Shown here: positions 11,331 through 22,200 of the stretch, piece after piece
How the letters are laid out: each line of letters starts with the position of its first letter
How positions within the stretch are numbered: position 1 is the first letter of the stretch
From: Triparma columacea
Taxonomy: Eukaryota > Sar > Bolidophyceae > Parmales > Triparmaceae
DNA length: 42,788 nt
NCBI GenBank assembly: GCA_030267965.1
Contig: BRYA01000313.1
Coordinates: 1 to 42,788, forward strand
Reading direction: 5' to 3'
Made by a program: the position numbers and the translations under genes
Notes under the pieces: model-generated
What the model was told of the DNA's origin: nothing
Database searches by the model: none
Seen by the model: only the letters and a program-made list of their open reading frames with translations

Positions 11331-12176
11331 TCAACCCCCCGCTTCTTCGGGTGCGGCCTCCTTGGGCGCCTCGGCGGTCTCCGTCGAGGAGGCGGCGGCC
11401 ACCTTCTCCCCCTCGGCAAGCATATTCCTGAAGTCCTGAAGACTGATCCTGCCGTCCTTGTCCTTGTCCCCAGTCTCCACAAGGATGCCGAGGTCCTCAT
11501 CGGAAATTTCTCCAAAGCCCAAGTTCTGGAAGATTGAACGAAGGATCTCAGAATCTACGAATCCAGTCGAGTGTGGGTCGTAAACCTTGAAGGCCTCAGC
11601 GACAGGATCAAAGTTCTGCACCTCATTGTCCATCAGCAGGTCCTGTAGCTCCTGCACAGTCATCTGTGGGAGCGTGGGAGGGGGGGTCAGATTATTTCAA
11701 GGTGCGAGCCAACGCTGTGGTTGCGTCCACAATTACTTCCCCTCTTCCCCTAACCCCAACCTCACCTCGCTTTTGTTGTTCATGAGAAACCTGTACTCCT
11801 TGTTCGGCATGTTCTTGTAAAACACTCCAAGTCGTTTCTTGAGATTCGACAAGGTTATCTTCCCCGTACTGTCGAGATCGAAAAACTCGAATGCAGATGC
11901 AATCTCCTCTGAGAGTTAAAAGCGGTTAGAGTGTTAATGAGAAATGGAAGGAAGGAAAGGGAGGAGATTTGGGGAAGATGGCAGGATACAGTGGGGAGGA
12001 GGATAGTGTACGCCCATGATATCTCGCAAATTGGCTTCCAATGCACCCAGAAGGCTGGGAAAAGACCAAGACCTACCTTGGGAAACCAAGACACCTCCTT
12101 TGGAATTTTTTGGCACCTTGGCAAGGTCGATGGCGATTTGGGACTGGGTCACCCGCCGCTCCTTCGTTTTAACCAT
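11331..12176 (-). CDS. EF-hand protein, centrin/calmodulin-like
   Basis: Three exons on the minus strand (12077-12176, 11766-11908, 11331-11663) give 191 residues starting MVKTKER. Four EF-hand regions are recognisable. The first loop (DLDSTGKITLSN) lacks the acidic residue at position 12. The second is vestigial. The third (DPHSTGFVDSEI) is also degenerate. Only the fourth (DKDKDGRISLQD) is canonical, so one strong calcium site is predicted. The tail is Ala/Glu/Pro-rich. Length and layout match centrins and related calcium sensors, which act at basal bodies or as regulatory light chains. No motif separates centrin from other four-EF-hand proteins. It converges on the kinesin gene with about 80 bp between stop codons, a gap that includes a run of ten C. 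Confidence 0.8.
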
Positions 12177-12465
12177 GGGCAAAGTGAGCGGTTCTCAATC
12201 GGCGGGAAATATTGGGGTTTTCCTCCTTTTAAGATTTGCGCCGGTGAGAGGAAAAGGTGTTTCGCTTTGGGAGCCTGACACTCCTCCATCTTAGGGATTT
12301 TCTCTTTTCTCACACCTTATTCTCACGTTCTAGGTCGTTGTTGTTGTTCCTTTGTGTCTATTTTTGGCATCTCTGCTCCTCTTTGCTGAGTAAATCCAGG
12401 CATCATTTTCTCCGTTGAGCACAATCCCTGCAGCTCTCCCCGTGAAACACCGCTCGGTTGGTCTA

Positions 12466-13932
12466 ATGGCGCCCCCCAGGAGCATTATCCCAATAGCACC
12501 TCATACGTAAGTGATGATACGGTAATTCTTCCCTTCTACTCTCTTTCTGCCCTCCTTTGCCCTCACCTGTCTCACCGTCCAGTCACCACAACACTAATTA
12601 CCGCCCCCTTTGTCGCTCACAGGCTTGGATCTGCTATAGACCTTGCTCCTAAGGTGAAGGCTTGCAACTGCAAGCGTTCAAACTGCCTTAAACTGTACTG
12701 TGAGTGCTTCTCCTGTGGTGTGTACTGCTCCCCTGAGTTCTGCAACTGCGTGAGCTGCTACAATGTTGGGGGAGTTCACGAGGAGAAGAGGTTGAAAGCC
12801 ATCATGCAGACGATCGCTCGTAATCCCAACGCCTTCAGGAGCAAGGCTAAGGGTCCGAAGCATGCAGGGGATGGTTGCCATTGCAAAAAGAGGTGAGGGG
12901 TGTGTGGTTGGATTATAAGGGGTGTGGTGGGGAGAGCAAGGCGACGACGTGCAAAGCAACGACATAATACCCATATATCGATGCAATCTACAATCTCTTT
13001 ACTCATCACATTCACCCATATTTCATCATAATCATCTTACTCACCCAACTGCTCATGCCCCCACCCACAGCCACTGCCTTAAAAAATATTGCGATTGCTT
13101 CCAGAGCGGCCGTTTTTGCAGCATAGGTGTTTGCAAGTGTGTCGAGTGTAAGAACTCCAAGGGCAACCCGGAGAGGGCTCTGGCGGTTGCAAGCTCCGGG
13201 CCCTCTAGCACGATTAAGACGTACTACAGGGGTGGGGCATCGACCCTGCTGCGTCGGCCTGTGCAGCAGATTCTCCCCGGCACATCATCGTTCTTTTCGA
13301 GCCTGCCCCCCAGCTTCCACGTAAAACCAATCGTTGGGGACCCGAAGGACATCGTGGAGGCGGCGGTTGCACCGGCCACTCAAGATGACTTGGAGGAGTG
13401 GGAGAGGAATTGGAGCGATGCGGGTGGTAGGGGGGTGGGGGGGGAGGGGGGGGTGAAAAGGAGAAAGAGGGAGGGAGAGGAGGAGGGCGAAGGCGGGGGA
13501 TCGGAGAGAGCTACTATTTCATCAATTAACACATCAAAAGTGAATGCGGCGACAACTACGACAACAACGAAGGCAGCGACGAAGGGGGAAATTGCTACAG
13601 CTACAGCTACTGTAACAGCTACAGTGACAACGACAACAACAACGACAACGACAACGACAACAACGAAGAATAATATAACGAAACCTGTAAAAAGGACGAG
13701 GGAGGAGAGCGAAGGAGAAGAGCCATCCATCGAGAGCGACGAAGTTCTGGCAGATGAGAAGGAAGAAAATGAGATAGCGGGAAGTGAGGGGGGGGGAAAG
13801 GGGGAAAAAGCAAGCAAGGTAATGATGGGAATGTACAGGAAACTTCAACAAAAGGTGGAACTCATGGCACAGGATATGGGGAGAGCAAGGAGGAATGGAA
13901 CCGGGGGCGGGAGGGGGGGAGGTAGAGTTTAG
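12466..13932 (+). CDS. CXC (tesmin/TSO1/LIN54-type) DNA-binding protein
   Basis: Three exons (12466-12506, 12623-12892, 13071-13932) give 390 residues. Two Cys-rich CXC motifs form a CRC domain. The first is CNCKRSNCLKLYCECF (residues about 31-70) and the second is CHCKKSHCLKKYCDCF (about 98-140). The conserved linker RNPNAF lies between them. This domain binds CHR-like promoter elements in LIN54/TSO1 proteins and regulates cell-cycle or developmental genes. The junction of exons 2 and 3 falls inside the second CXC motif and restores its Ser-His-Cys exactly, which supports the splice. The C-terminal half is low complexity: Gly/Glu-rich, then a Thr-rich run from ACN codon repeats (about 13550-13670), then acidic and Gly/Arg-rich. 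The first exon is short but starts at an ATG and is in phase. Confidence 0.9.
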
Positions 13933-14001
13933 GAATGTTAATGTTGTATATTGCCGTATTATATGGTTTCGTATTTTATTACGGGGAGGAGTAACTGACC
14001 A

Positions 14002-14935
14002 TCATCTCACGTCGTCCTCCCCATCCTCGCCACCGCCTCCTCTCTCCTCGACGAGCTCGGCGAGACCCAGACCGCCCTTGACAACCGCCTCCCCGACACC
14101 GGCCAAAACACAGATACCATCCTTAACCCTAAGTACGCTAGTCTCGAACTTTAGCACAAGAACGTTCTTGGGGGTTGGTTGGGGGGGGTGGGGGTGGGCA
14201 GGGGTTGGGCGGGGGTTAAGACTTTTCTTGTGTATTCCTTCTCTCCTTCCCCCCCCTCTTCCCTCCCTCCTTCCCTCCCCTCACCTCCCTCGCAACAGCC
14301 TCATCCCCCTGTGTCTGCGTGTCTAAATTTTTCCTAGCCACCCTCAAAGCCTTTACGTTATTCACGTCTATCCTCACCAGGACCTCCTGGCCAGCGAAGA
14401 CGGGGCTGGCGAACTTTAGGGTCTGGGAGCGGTAGACGCAGTCGGGTAGGATGCAGGAGAGAAGGGAGGGGAAGGTGGAGCAGAGGAGGATCCCTGGGAC
14501 TATCTTGGAGGACGAAGAGTGGATGGGGTTGGAGTCACCGGTGAGGGACGTAAAGGCTTCGATAGAAGATTGTGGGAAGGTACGTTTGACTGCGTGATGG
14601 GGATGGGGAGGGAGAGGTTTAGGGAGAGGTTTAGGGAGAGGTTTAGGGAGAGGTTTAGGGAGAGGTTTAGGTCCTCAGAAGGAGGCAGTGGCTGCAAGCA
14701 CAAAGAAAGTCGCCTAAATGCAAGGTTTGCACACACTCATAAGGCACAACTTACCCTCAGCGAACTGCCCTGTGGCAACACCCACTCCATTCATCGGCAA
14801 CGTCCCCTCAACTAACCCCTCCACAGTGCCCTCATCTCCATTCTTGAATTGCAGGACACCCAGTGGCTTTGATATATTTATTATAGGTGTATTGAAAGCA
14901 TTTTTAGAAAGTCTTATCATTGAACTTGTAATCAT
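14002..14935 (-). CDS. MaoC-like hot-dog hydratase, probably mitochondrial (Htd2-like)
   Basis: Three exons on the minus strand (14755-14935, 14285-14589, 14002-14166) give 216 residues. The hydratase-2 motif is FTSLTGDSNPIH, with the catalytic Asp and His of the (R)-specific enoyl-CoA hydratase/MaoC family. It is followed by IVPGILLCS and YRSQTLKFASPVFAGQEV, the usual remainder of the fold. The N-terminus (MITSSMIRLSKNAFNTP) is basic, hydroxylated and lacks acidic residues, as expected for a mitochondrial presequence. A role as 3-hydroxyacyl-thioester dehydratase of mitochondrial fatty-acid synthesis is inferred from this; other MaoC functions remain possible. The reading frame is continuous only when both introns are removed. 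No single-frame ORF covers the gene, so it is easy to miss. Confidence 0.82.
14611..14671. repeat. 12-bp tandem repeat in MaoC-gene intron
   Basis: Five copies of GAGGTTTAGGGA lie inside the first intron (14590-14754) of the minus-strand hydratase gene. Each copy contains TTTAGGG, the plant-type telomere unit, but the period is 12, not 7. Confidence 0.9.
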
Positions 14936-15273
14936 ATTTGTTTGATGTATTTTGGTGTAGTTAAGAATGGAGTGTGTGGGTATGTGGAGAAGAAATGGAG
15001 GGAGGAGAGAATCTCGACAAAATTACTCAAATTGAAGGTGTATAAGGAAGCAAAGAGGAAGCGTAAGAATAAATGATTGGGGGGTTAAAGGAACAAACGT
15101 GACAATGCAGTGGTAATCAGAGAGTGTTATTGTAAATTAACGTTGTTTGAAGTGCTTTTGGTAGGGGGGTTTTCCTCCAGCCAGGCCCCGGAAAAAGTCA
15201 GAAGTGAGCACATCCCTTTGCTTATTTTTTGCATCATTTGACCTCAAAATCAACCGTAATAGCTTTATAACAG
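14936..15273. promoter_or_regulatory. Divergent intergenic region, hydratase / phosphatase
   Basis: This region of about 340 bp lies between two divergent start codons. It is purine-rich on the + strand from 14960 to 15080. No coding exon, RNA gene or defined promoter element is supported. Confidence 0.4.
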
Positions 15274-17755
15274 ATGCTCAAGTCGAAGGGGGGGAAGAAG
15301 GGGTAAGTTGTGCATCTCAGAGATCCATTGGGAAAAACTCTTCTTGGTTTCATCGGTTCAGCGGTTAAGCCACCTTTAGGTGTGGATATCTCATAACTCT
15401 AAACACTCGTATACGTCATTGGCCTTTTATCCTCTTATACATTCTCCATTTCATCCAAACTTGCATCGAGACCATCGTCTTTCCCTCAATTTTGCCATTT
15501 TACCCCTACATACACACAAAATCCATTGTCACCCGACACATCCATAGTACTTGCCCCACCACTCTGTCCCCCCTCATAAGTATCGACGTTCGTACACTAA
15601 CCTTTCCCTCCGTCTCCCTCGAATCCCCTTCTGTCGCTTCCCCAACTTGCCCCTTCTCCCCCTCCAACCAACAGGAGGGAGTCGTCCCTGACCGAGGACA
15701 AAGTGAAGGCCCTGCTCACTGAGAAGGACGCCAAGATCTCTGCGTTAACGGCTGAGATTTCCAAGCTCACAAATGCTTTGAACAATTCGAACGTCGCCGG
15801 TGCCGGCAGGGCCGTGGCTAGCACCACCAGGCGTCAGCATCCCCTCACAGCCTTTAGCACAACCATCACTAGCACCGGGGACGGGACCACCCAAGTTAGA
15901 AGCAGGATGGGCAGGCATGCCAGCATGAGCAGCCAGAACGTCCTCAACGCGCTCCCTGACGAGGTGGAGGACTCTCTTGCAATTAGGATTGTCGAAATGT
16001 TCAAGGACCCAAACAAGCACTTGGCGTACCTAAAGTCGGAGCAGTTCGCCATGGACATCCTGACGATGGCGTCCCGCGTCCGCCCCGTCCTGGAGGACGA
16101 GCCTCGCTGTATCTTCCTCCAGTCCCCATGCTACGTATTCGGCGACATCCACGGCAACCTCGAGGACCTGCACTTTTTCTCGGACAACATTTGGAGGCTC
16201 GGGATGAGCCTGACCGCCGGCAACTTCCTCTTCCTCGGTGACTACGTCGACCGCGGCCTCTCGTGCCTCGAGGTCGTCGCGTACCTGTTCGCCATGAAGC
16301 TGCTGCTCCCCCACAAGGTCTTCCTGCTACGCGGGAACCACGAGACTAGGGACGTTAACGGGTGGGAGGAGCACTACGGGGAGCGCTCGTACATTCATCA
16401 GTGCAGGGAGAGGTTTGGGGAGGAGGTCGGGTACAGGTGAGGATGGGGCGATGGGTGAAAAACAAATCACAGTGACGCATACAATTTATGCACTAACTAA
16501 CAACGCAAACCCCTTCCCCACAACTCGCTCGTTGTAGAGTTTGGGAGGAGACCAATCAGGTCTTTGACAGAATTCCCCTTAGTGCCGTCATTGACCAGGA
16601 CATTTTCTGCGTCCACGGCGGCATCCCCCGTGCTGTAAGTCGCGAGAGCCGCATCCAGGACATCCTCTCCGTTCCCAAGGTGGCTGGGATCAATCCCCCC
16701 TACGAGCACGAGACCGAGGAGTACCAGCAAGTGGCGAGCGACTGCATCTGGAGCGACCCCGCGTCTGACGAGCAGGAGGCCTGCGGGGTGGACCCGCACT
16801 CAGGGTTCGGGGAGAGCTTGAGGGGGGGGGGGGCAATCTGCTTCGGCCACAAGGCGGTCACGAACTTCTTGCAGCAGCAGGGCTTCAGCTATATCATGCG
16901 CGCGCACGAGGCGCACGCCGAGGGGGTAGCAGTTAGCAAAGGGGCAAGGGTCTTCACCGTGTTTTCCACTAGTAAGGTGAGAATGGACGAGAAGAAAAGA
17001 TAGAGCATCGCAAAGGTCCAGCAACCCTTTGTCACATCATTCCAATCCCCTTCGATCCTTCCCTCTCGCCTTCCCCTCAGGACCACAACCAGGGTAGTCA
17101 GGCCATGGCGGGGTGCATCCTCGTTGACTTTGAAAAAATGAAGGTCATCAACAGGAGCCCCGCGTACAGGAACAAATTCGTGCACAGGCGCGACAGCGTC
17201 AGTCTTGCGGGAATGACTGAGGCAGAAATAGCACAGAGGGCTCAGCTCGGACTAGTTACAGCAGCCGAAGAGCCTGATGAGGACGAGTATGAAGATTACG
17301 AGGTAGGTTTTGACGAGGACATGGAGGTGTACATAGCTGATAGTGGCACCGCAACGACCACTTTGCATTCCAACAATCAGTTTGATTTCAGTGACCATGA
17401 CAACGACACTGATGACGACGATAAAGCTTCCAAGAGAAAGTCCAGCGTGGATGCTCATGATGTCATTGACCACGAGAGCTACAGGAGGAGCGGCAGCGGT
17501 TCCACCGGGAGCGGCGGCAGCTTGGCTGGAGACTATGTCGCTTACTCTGACAGCAAGAGGGCCGAGAGAAACAAGCATGCAAGGCGATTAAGCGACGTCG
17601 GGGAAGAAATGGAGGAGGAGGAAGAAGATGGCGACGATGACAACGCTGAGAACGTTGCGGCGGCAAACCAGGATTGGGAAGATGGTCAATGGAAGAAGGC
17701 CAAGAAAGGCAGCAGCGTCAAGAAGAAAGTTGGGAGGTGGCTGTCTGGAAAGTAG
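15274..17755 (+). CDS. PPP-family Ser/Thr protein phosphatase with acidic tail
   Basis: Four exons (15274-15302, 15675-16436, 16538-16976, 17081-17755) give 634 residues. The catalytic domain (about 110-460) keeps the metal-site signatures of the PP1/PP2A/PP2B superfamily: GDIHGN, GDYVDRG, RGNHE, VHGG and [15 protein letters not shown] is also present. The usual TVFSAPNYC near the end is replaced by TVFSTSKDHN, so this is not a standard PP1, PP2A or calcineurin. The N-terminus has a Lys-rich start and a short coiled coil (about 18-45). The C-terminal 170 residues are acidic, then Ser/Gly-rich, then basic ([16 protein letters not shown]). Activity is likely, as the metal ligands are all present. 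The first exon is tiny but in phase. The extended tail may regulate targeting. Confidence 0.88.
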
Positions 17756-17929
17756 CGGATGGGGAGGGGGGGGGCAAAGGTAATTCATTCATTCATTCAT
17801 TCTGGCCTACGGCCTCCCCCTTGCATTCCTCTCCTCCCCTTCATTCAGTTGCCAAATCTTGTCCCCAAAAAACGTGGCGCAAACCAAACTAACACGTCTC
17901 TCCACCAAATGCCCTACCCCCCCCCGCAG

Positions 17930-18007
17930 GATTATGACGATGAAGAAGAAGAATACGAATACTTGACGGGGGCGACGAACTTCCAGCCCTTCACCTCGAA
18001 TAGGTGA
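17930..18007 (+). CDS. Possible alternative 3' exon of the phosphatase gene
   Basis: After a poly-pyrimidine tract ending CCCGCAG (17929), an open stretch encodes an acidic, tyrosine-rich peptide (DYDDEEEEYEYLTGATNF…) ending at TGA. The composition resembles the acidic tail just upstream. However, the upstream frame ends at TAG (17753-17755), and no good in-phase donor was found before it. It may be a terminal exon used through an unrecognised donor, or chance. Confidence 0.25.
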   Translation, partial: DYDDEEEEYEYLTGATNFQPFTSNR

Positions 18008-18108
18008 TTTTGAGAAAGACTTTGTTGTGATACCATGAGCAAGAGATTTGAGAGAAAAATGTTTAAGATCAAACCGATATTGTGTGTTAATCAGTTCATC
18101 AACGATGC

Positions 18109-19013
18109 CTAAAGTCCCTCATCCTTCATCTTCTCAGCAAAAGACTGTCTCCTCTTCAACTCCGCCTCCTCCTTCTTGGCCAATTCGTCCCTCATCCGGT
18201 TGATCTCCTCCACCCCTCCCATACTCTCGAGCGTGTCCCTCGCCTTGACATTCGCCCTTCCCCTCCCCACCCCCTCCTTGATCTTTCCGACGTTGTCATT
18301 GAACGTCGCTACTCCCCCCAATCCCTCGCTCTCCCCCCCCTCATCCCACGACGCGCTGAGAAGACTGTAAGTTATGCCTAACAGTCCCACAACTAGAAGC
18401 CCAACAGTCCCTGATGCGACGAGCATCGGCTCATACCGGACACCCTCGACCTTGGCCTGGTAGTAAAACCACCCGAAGAGGCCTAGACAACTCCCGAAAG
18501 GCACCCCAACAAAGCCCCACATCCTGTTGGTCATCCGGCTGGCAACCTTTTCCGGAATCACCCCACCACCATCCCTGGCGACATCGTCCTCCTCTGTTAG
18601 GTTAATCGCAGTCTGAGAGGGGAGACGAGGGGGATCAAGTTAGTTTCCAAAATTCACGTGATATACCTTCAAGTGCACGAGCGGGGAACGCGCTGCATCA
18701 ACCAGACCAAAATACCCACCTCCAGCACATTGATCTTCCGTGACGCTCTCTTGGCCTCCAGCTCAGCCAGCCTCATGGCCCCAGTGTTTTTTAGCCTTTC
18801 GGTCGGACTGCCATCAATAGTCGGGTTGGTGTTGACCTCGAAACCCTTCACATCCATCTCTGGGCTTTTCTCCTTTCGGGTGACCTCAGGGGGGCTTGCA
18901 CCGAAGCCTTTCTTCCCCTTTTTGGCGTTTAAACTAGATTTGTGGTGAATCCTCGTCGTAGGAATGAATCCAATCGCCCCTGAGAGGAGGCAGAAGACAA
19001 AAAAAGCACGCAT
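18109..19013 (-). CDS. PAM68: PAM68-like photosystem II assembly protein, plastid-targeted
   Basis: Two exons on the minus strand (18720-19013, 18109-18612) give 265 residues. The N-terminus, MRAFFVFCLLSGAIGFIPTTR, is a signal peptide followed by a Phe-containing junction and a basic, serine-bearing transit-like stretch. This is the bipartite presequence expected for secondary plastids. The mature part begins KKGKKGFG. It then has PEKVASRMTNRMWGFVG, two membrane helices (about residues 127-185) and the SASWDEG segment, in the order known for the PAM68 family. PAM68 is a thylakoid protein needed for early photosystem II assembly. A C-terminal charged helix extends past the family core. The family call rests on the motif order, as no alignment could be run. 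Confidence 0.8.
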
Positions 19014-19212
19014 ATAGGACTGGCCCTCAGTGGGAAATGGCATAAATTTGAGTTCAACATTTCCACGCCTACACGATCTCACACAGTGGTAGAAGCGTGC
19101 TACTGCAGTCTTTGTCCCATCAGTGGATTTTCCTTAGGATTGTCCTTGCCTAAGGCTCCAAAAAAGGGCTTCCCTCGTGTCCCCCGGCCAAGTCTTATTC
19201 TTCGTTTTATCA

Positions 19213-22200
19213 ATGACTAGCGCCGAGGACGTTCCTTCAACGTCGTCGTCCTGCAATGCGTCGCTTTCACCATCGACTGAGCCTAATTCTCCCATGATTG
19301 TCGACGCCCCTGTTGAATTAAGGCCCAGCGAGATCCCTCCTGTGGAGGAGGGGGGCCTTAATGTTGCAAAAACTGGTGCGGTGGTTGAGGATAAGGCGAC
19401 GCTGATGCCAAATATCAAGTCACCTAAGAAATTGGGCCCGGTAGATCGGCCACTGAGCCCCCTGGTGGCTGTAGGGGTGGACATATTGCAGCAGCTCCCT
19501 CCCAGCACAGAGAAGCTTGGTGAGTTGTGAGCTTGGGAGTTGTTTGGGGGGTGCGAAGTGGGGAGGGGAGGGGGGTCGAGAGTGAAGAGACTTTCCCCTT
19601 AACGTTTTCAACCAACCTAACCCCTTTCAACCTACCCTCACAACCCTCTCTCCATTCGCAGCTACTCAATCCAAGCCAAATCTCCAGCCTACGTCTCCTA
19701 GGCCCAAGACCCCTCCGAAGCCCCCCAAGAGCGCCAATGGGCGGCCTAGGCAGTTTACCAAGGATGGGAGCGTAACATTGAAATTCCTTAAGTGGCAATC
19801 CTCCCAATCCTCCAACCCAGACGCTTCAAGAGCGGTCAACTACCAGAACTACACTGTCAACCCTCACCCTAGGGATTCGTTATACAAGCACCAGGGCTAT
19901 ACAACGAAGCAGCATGGCGACCAAGGTTTCTATTGCAGCAAGATTGTTCAGAGCGGCCCTGTCCTGAACCCCCTTCTTTGTCTCCCGAGGCAGGACATCA
20001 AAAGCAAAGCCCCCTCATCCTCCTTTTCATTGTCTTTGCCAAGCGCTGCTGCCCCCCCTCCGTCAACCCAACCGAACTCCATCCCTCTGGGCGACTGGTG
20101 GGACGTCTTCAACGTCTACTACCCCAAGAACACCGACGAGTGGTGGAAAGCCCTGGGAGGCTTTGAGACTTTGGGCTTGGACAGCAAGGACTTCTACAGC
20201 AGAATGTACACATTAGCGAACATGAGGTTCAAGGGAGAGGATGATCCAAAGGCGGAGGAGGAGCTGAGAGCGTGGGCTTCCAAACTGCCTCTCCTCCGCA
20301 TTCGGCCTAACAGAGTAGCTCGAGGCACGCCGGGGGAGTTTCCCAGGTTCGACAAGTGTTTCGTCGTTCCTGCCTCTTCTACCTCTTCTGCCGCTTCCGC
20401 CAAGAAGGGCGAGCAGGCTAAGAAGGGCGAGCAGGCTAGTCTGCTGGTCAGCCTCTACAACAAGGCTCCTAGTACTCCCGGCGAGGTTCAGGGAGAGGGC
20501 GAGGGCGATGGTGGGGGCGACGGCGATGGTGGGGGCGACGGCGAGGTCGAGGTTAAGGAGGTCAAGGGTGCTGGAAAGACCCGGTCTGTGGCCCATACTG
20601 TCAACATGCAATGGGACAAAGGCAGAAAGGGATCTGAAAAGAAAGGCGGCTTCGTCGGCTCGATAAGTGCGGAGCGAGTTGGAGATGAATGGAAGGTTGT
20701 TGGTCCCTTGACGTCGTCTGTGACGACTCCGGCCGCTGTCGTGGTCGATGATAGCAATGGAGAAGATTCGGAGCCCATGATTGTCGACACTGTCGTTTTG
20801 CAGCAGCTGCAGGAGCAGCAGCCTCAGGAGGTGGGGACAGGGAATGGCGATGGCGGTGCTTCCGCATTTATGCAGGGCAAGGCCAATTTTGACGTCTTGA
20901 AGATTATGTACCCTACCCCACCCGACGACGGGGAATCCGAAATTGTCAGGGAGCTCCTGGCCCTCTCGACGTCTCTTCACGAGCTCGAATCACAAACAAT
21001 TGAGCCCGCGGTGAGGCGCATCGTTGCTAAGAGCATGGACGAGATCAGCAAAGTTGAAGACAAGGGCAAGATTGAGACGATGGAGAAATACAAGGAGTAC
21101 GTCGCCCAGCAAGAGAAGGAGAACGAGCTGGCTAGGGAGAGGGAAGAGGAGGAGGCCAACGCGCACTGTATGATCTGCCAAGATGGGGAGGTCACTCTCA
21201 ATAATCAGATCGTCTTCTGTGAAGGGTGCAATGTGGCGGTCCACCAGTACTGCTACGGGGTGCCCAAGGTTCCAGAGGGTGACTGGTATTGCAGAAAGTG
21301 CGAGGCCAAGGAGGAGGACGTGAAATGCCAGCTTTGCCCCGTAAAGATTGGTGCCTTTGTTCCCGTCAGCACCGGAGGCTGGGTCCACGCTGAGTGTGCG
21401 AAATGGCACGGTATGAGCTACATCGAGGGCAGCAAGGCTGAAACACCCGCTGAGACCCCTGTGCCACCCCAGGGAGCTGACTCGCCCCTCAACACCACCG
21501 AACTAATCGAAGACCTTACTGAACTTAAGTCCTTCTTCTGCAGGAAGAAGGTAAGGTGTGAGGTCTGCGGGGACAACTACGGAGCCCTCACCGTGTGCGA
21601 CGTTGCCAAGTGCGACGTTTTTCTGCACGTTACGTGCGCCAGGGAGTGCAAGGGCTGCGATTTCGTCCACGGGGAGGACTGCGATGGCTTAAAACCTGAC
21701 GGCTGGAAGCTCAGGTGCAAGAAGCACTCGAGACCCGCCGTTCAGAAACATTTCACCCCCCTCTCTTCCAAAATAATCTTCAGCAAGAAAGAGCTGAACC
21801 CGTTGCGCATTGTGGACTTCAGGAAGAGGCACGAGGACATGTGGGAGAAGAAGGCCGAAAGGGACATCGTTAGCAGAAAGGTTGCCGCGAACCCGGCCGG
21901 CGCTTTCTGCGACGTCTGCGACCTCCCAGCCTCCAAATTTGACAAAATCGTCTCTTGCGCAGACTGCGAGGTCTTCTTTCACAAAAAGTGCTACATGGGC
22001 AGAGAGGTGCCCGTGAGGGACCAAGGCGAGAGCGGGAGGAAAATTCGGAGTAAGGAATTGATTTGCCTGGCTTGTTCCATCGTGAGGCAAGAGATCGAGG
22101 ACGGCATCGAGGAAGAAACTCCTAGGTGCACCCTGTGCCCGAATAGAGGTGGAGCCCTCAAGGAGGTTGTGAGGCGGATCCCGTCAAAAGCAAAGACCAG

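Noticed and set aside
14611..14671. TTTAGGG-containing repeat as an interstitial telomere
   Set aside because: The period is 12 bp and the flanking bases GAGG…A are part of the unit, so it is an ordinary intronic minisatellite.
19134..19508. Minus-strand 124-residue open frame
   Set aside because: The opposite frame forms exon 1 of the PHD gene with an in-phase splice, and the minus frame lacks family features and a good start context.
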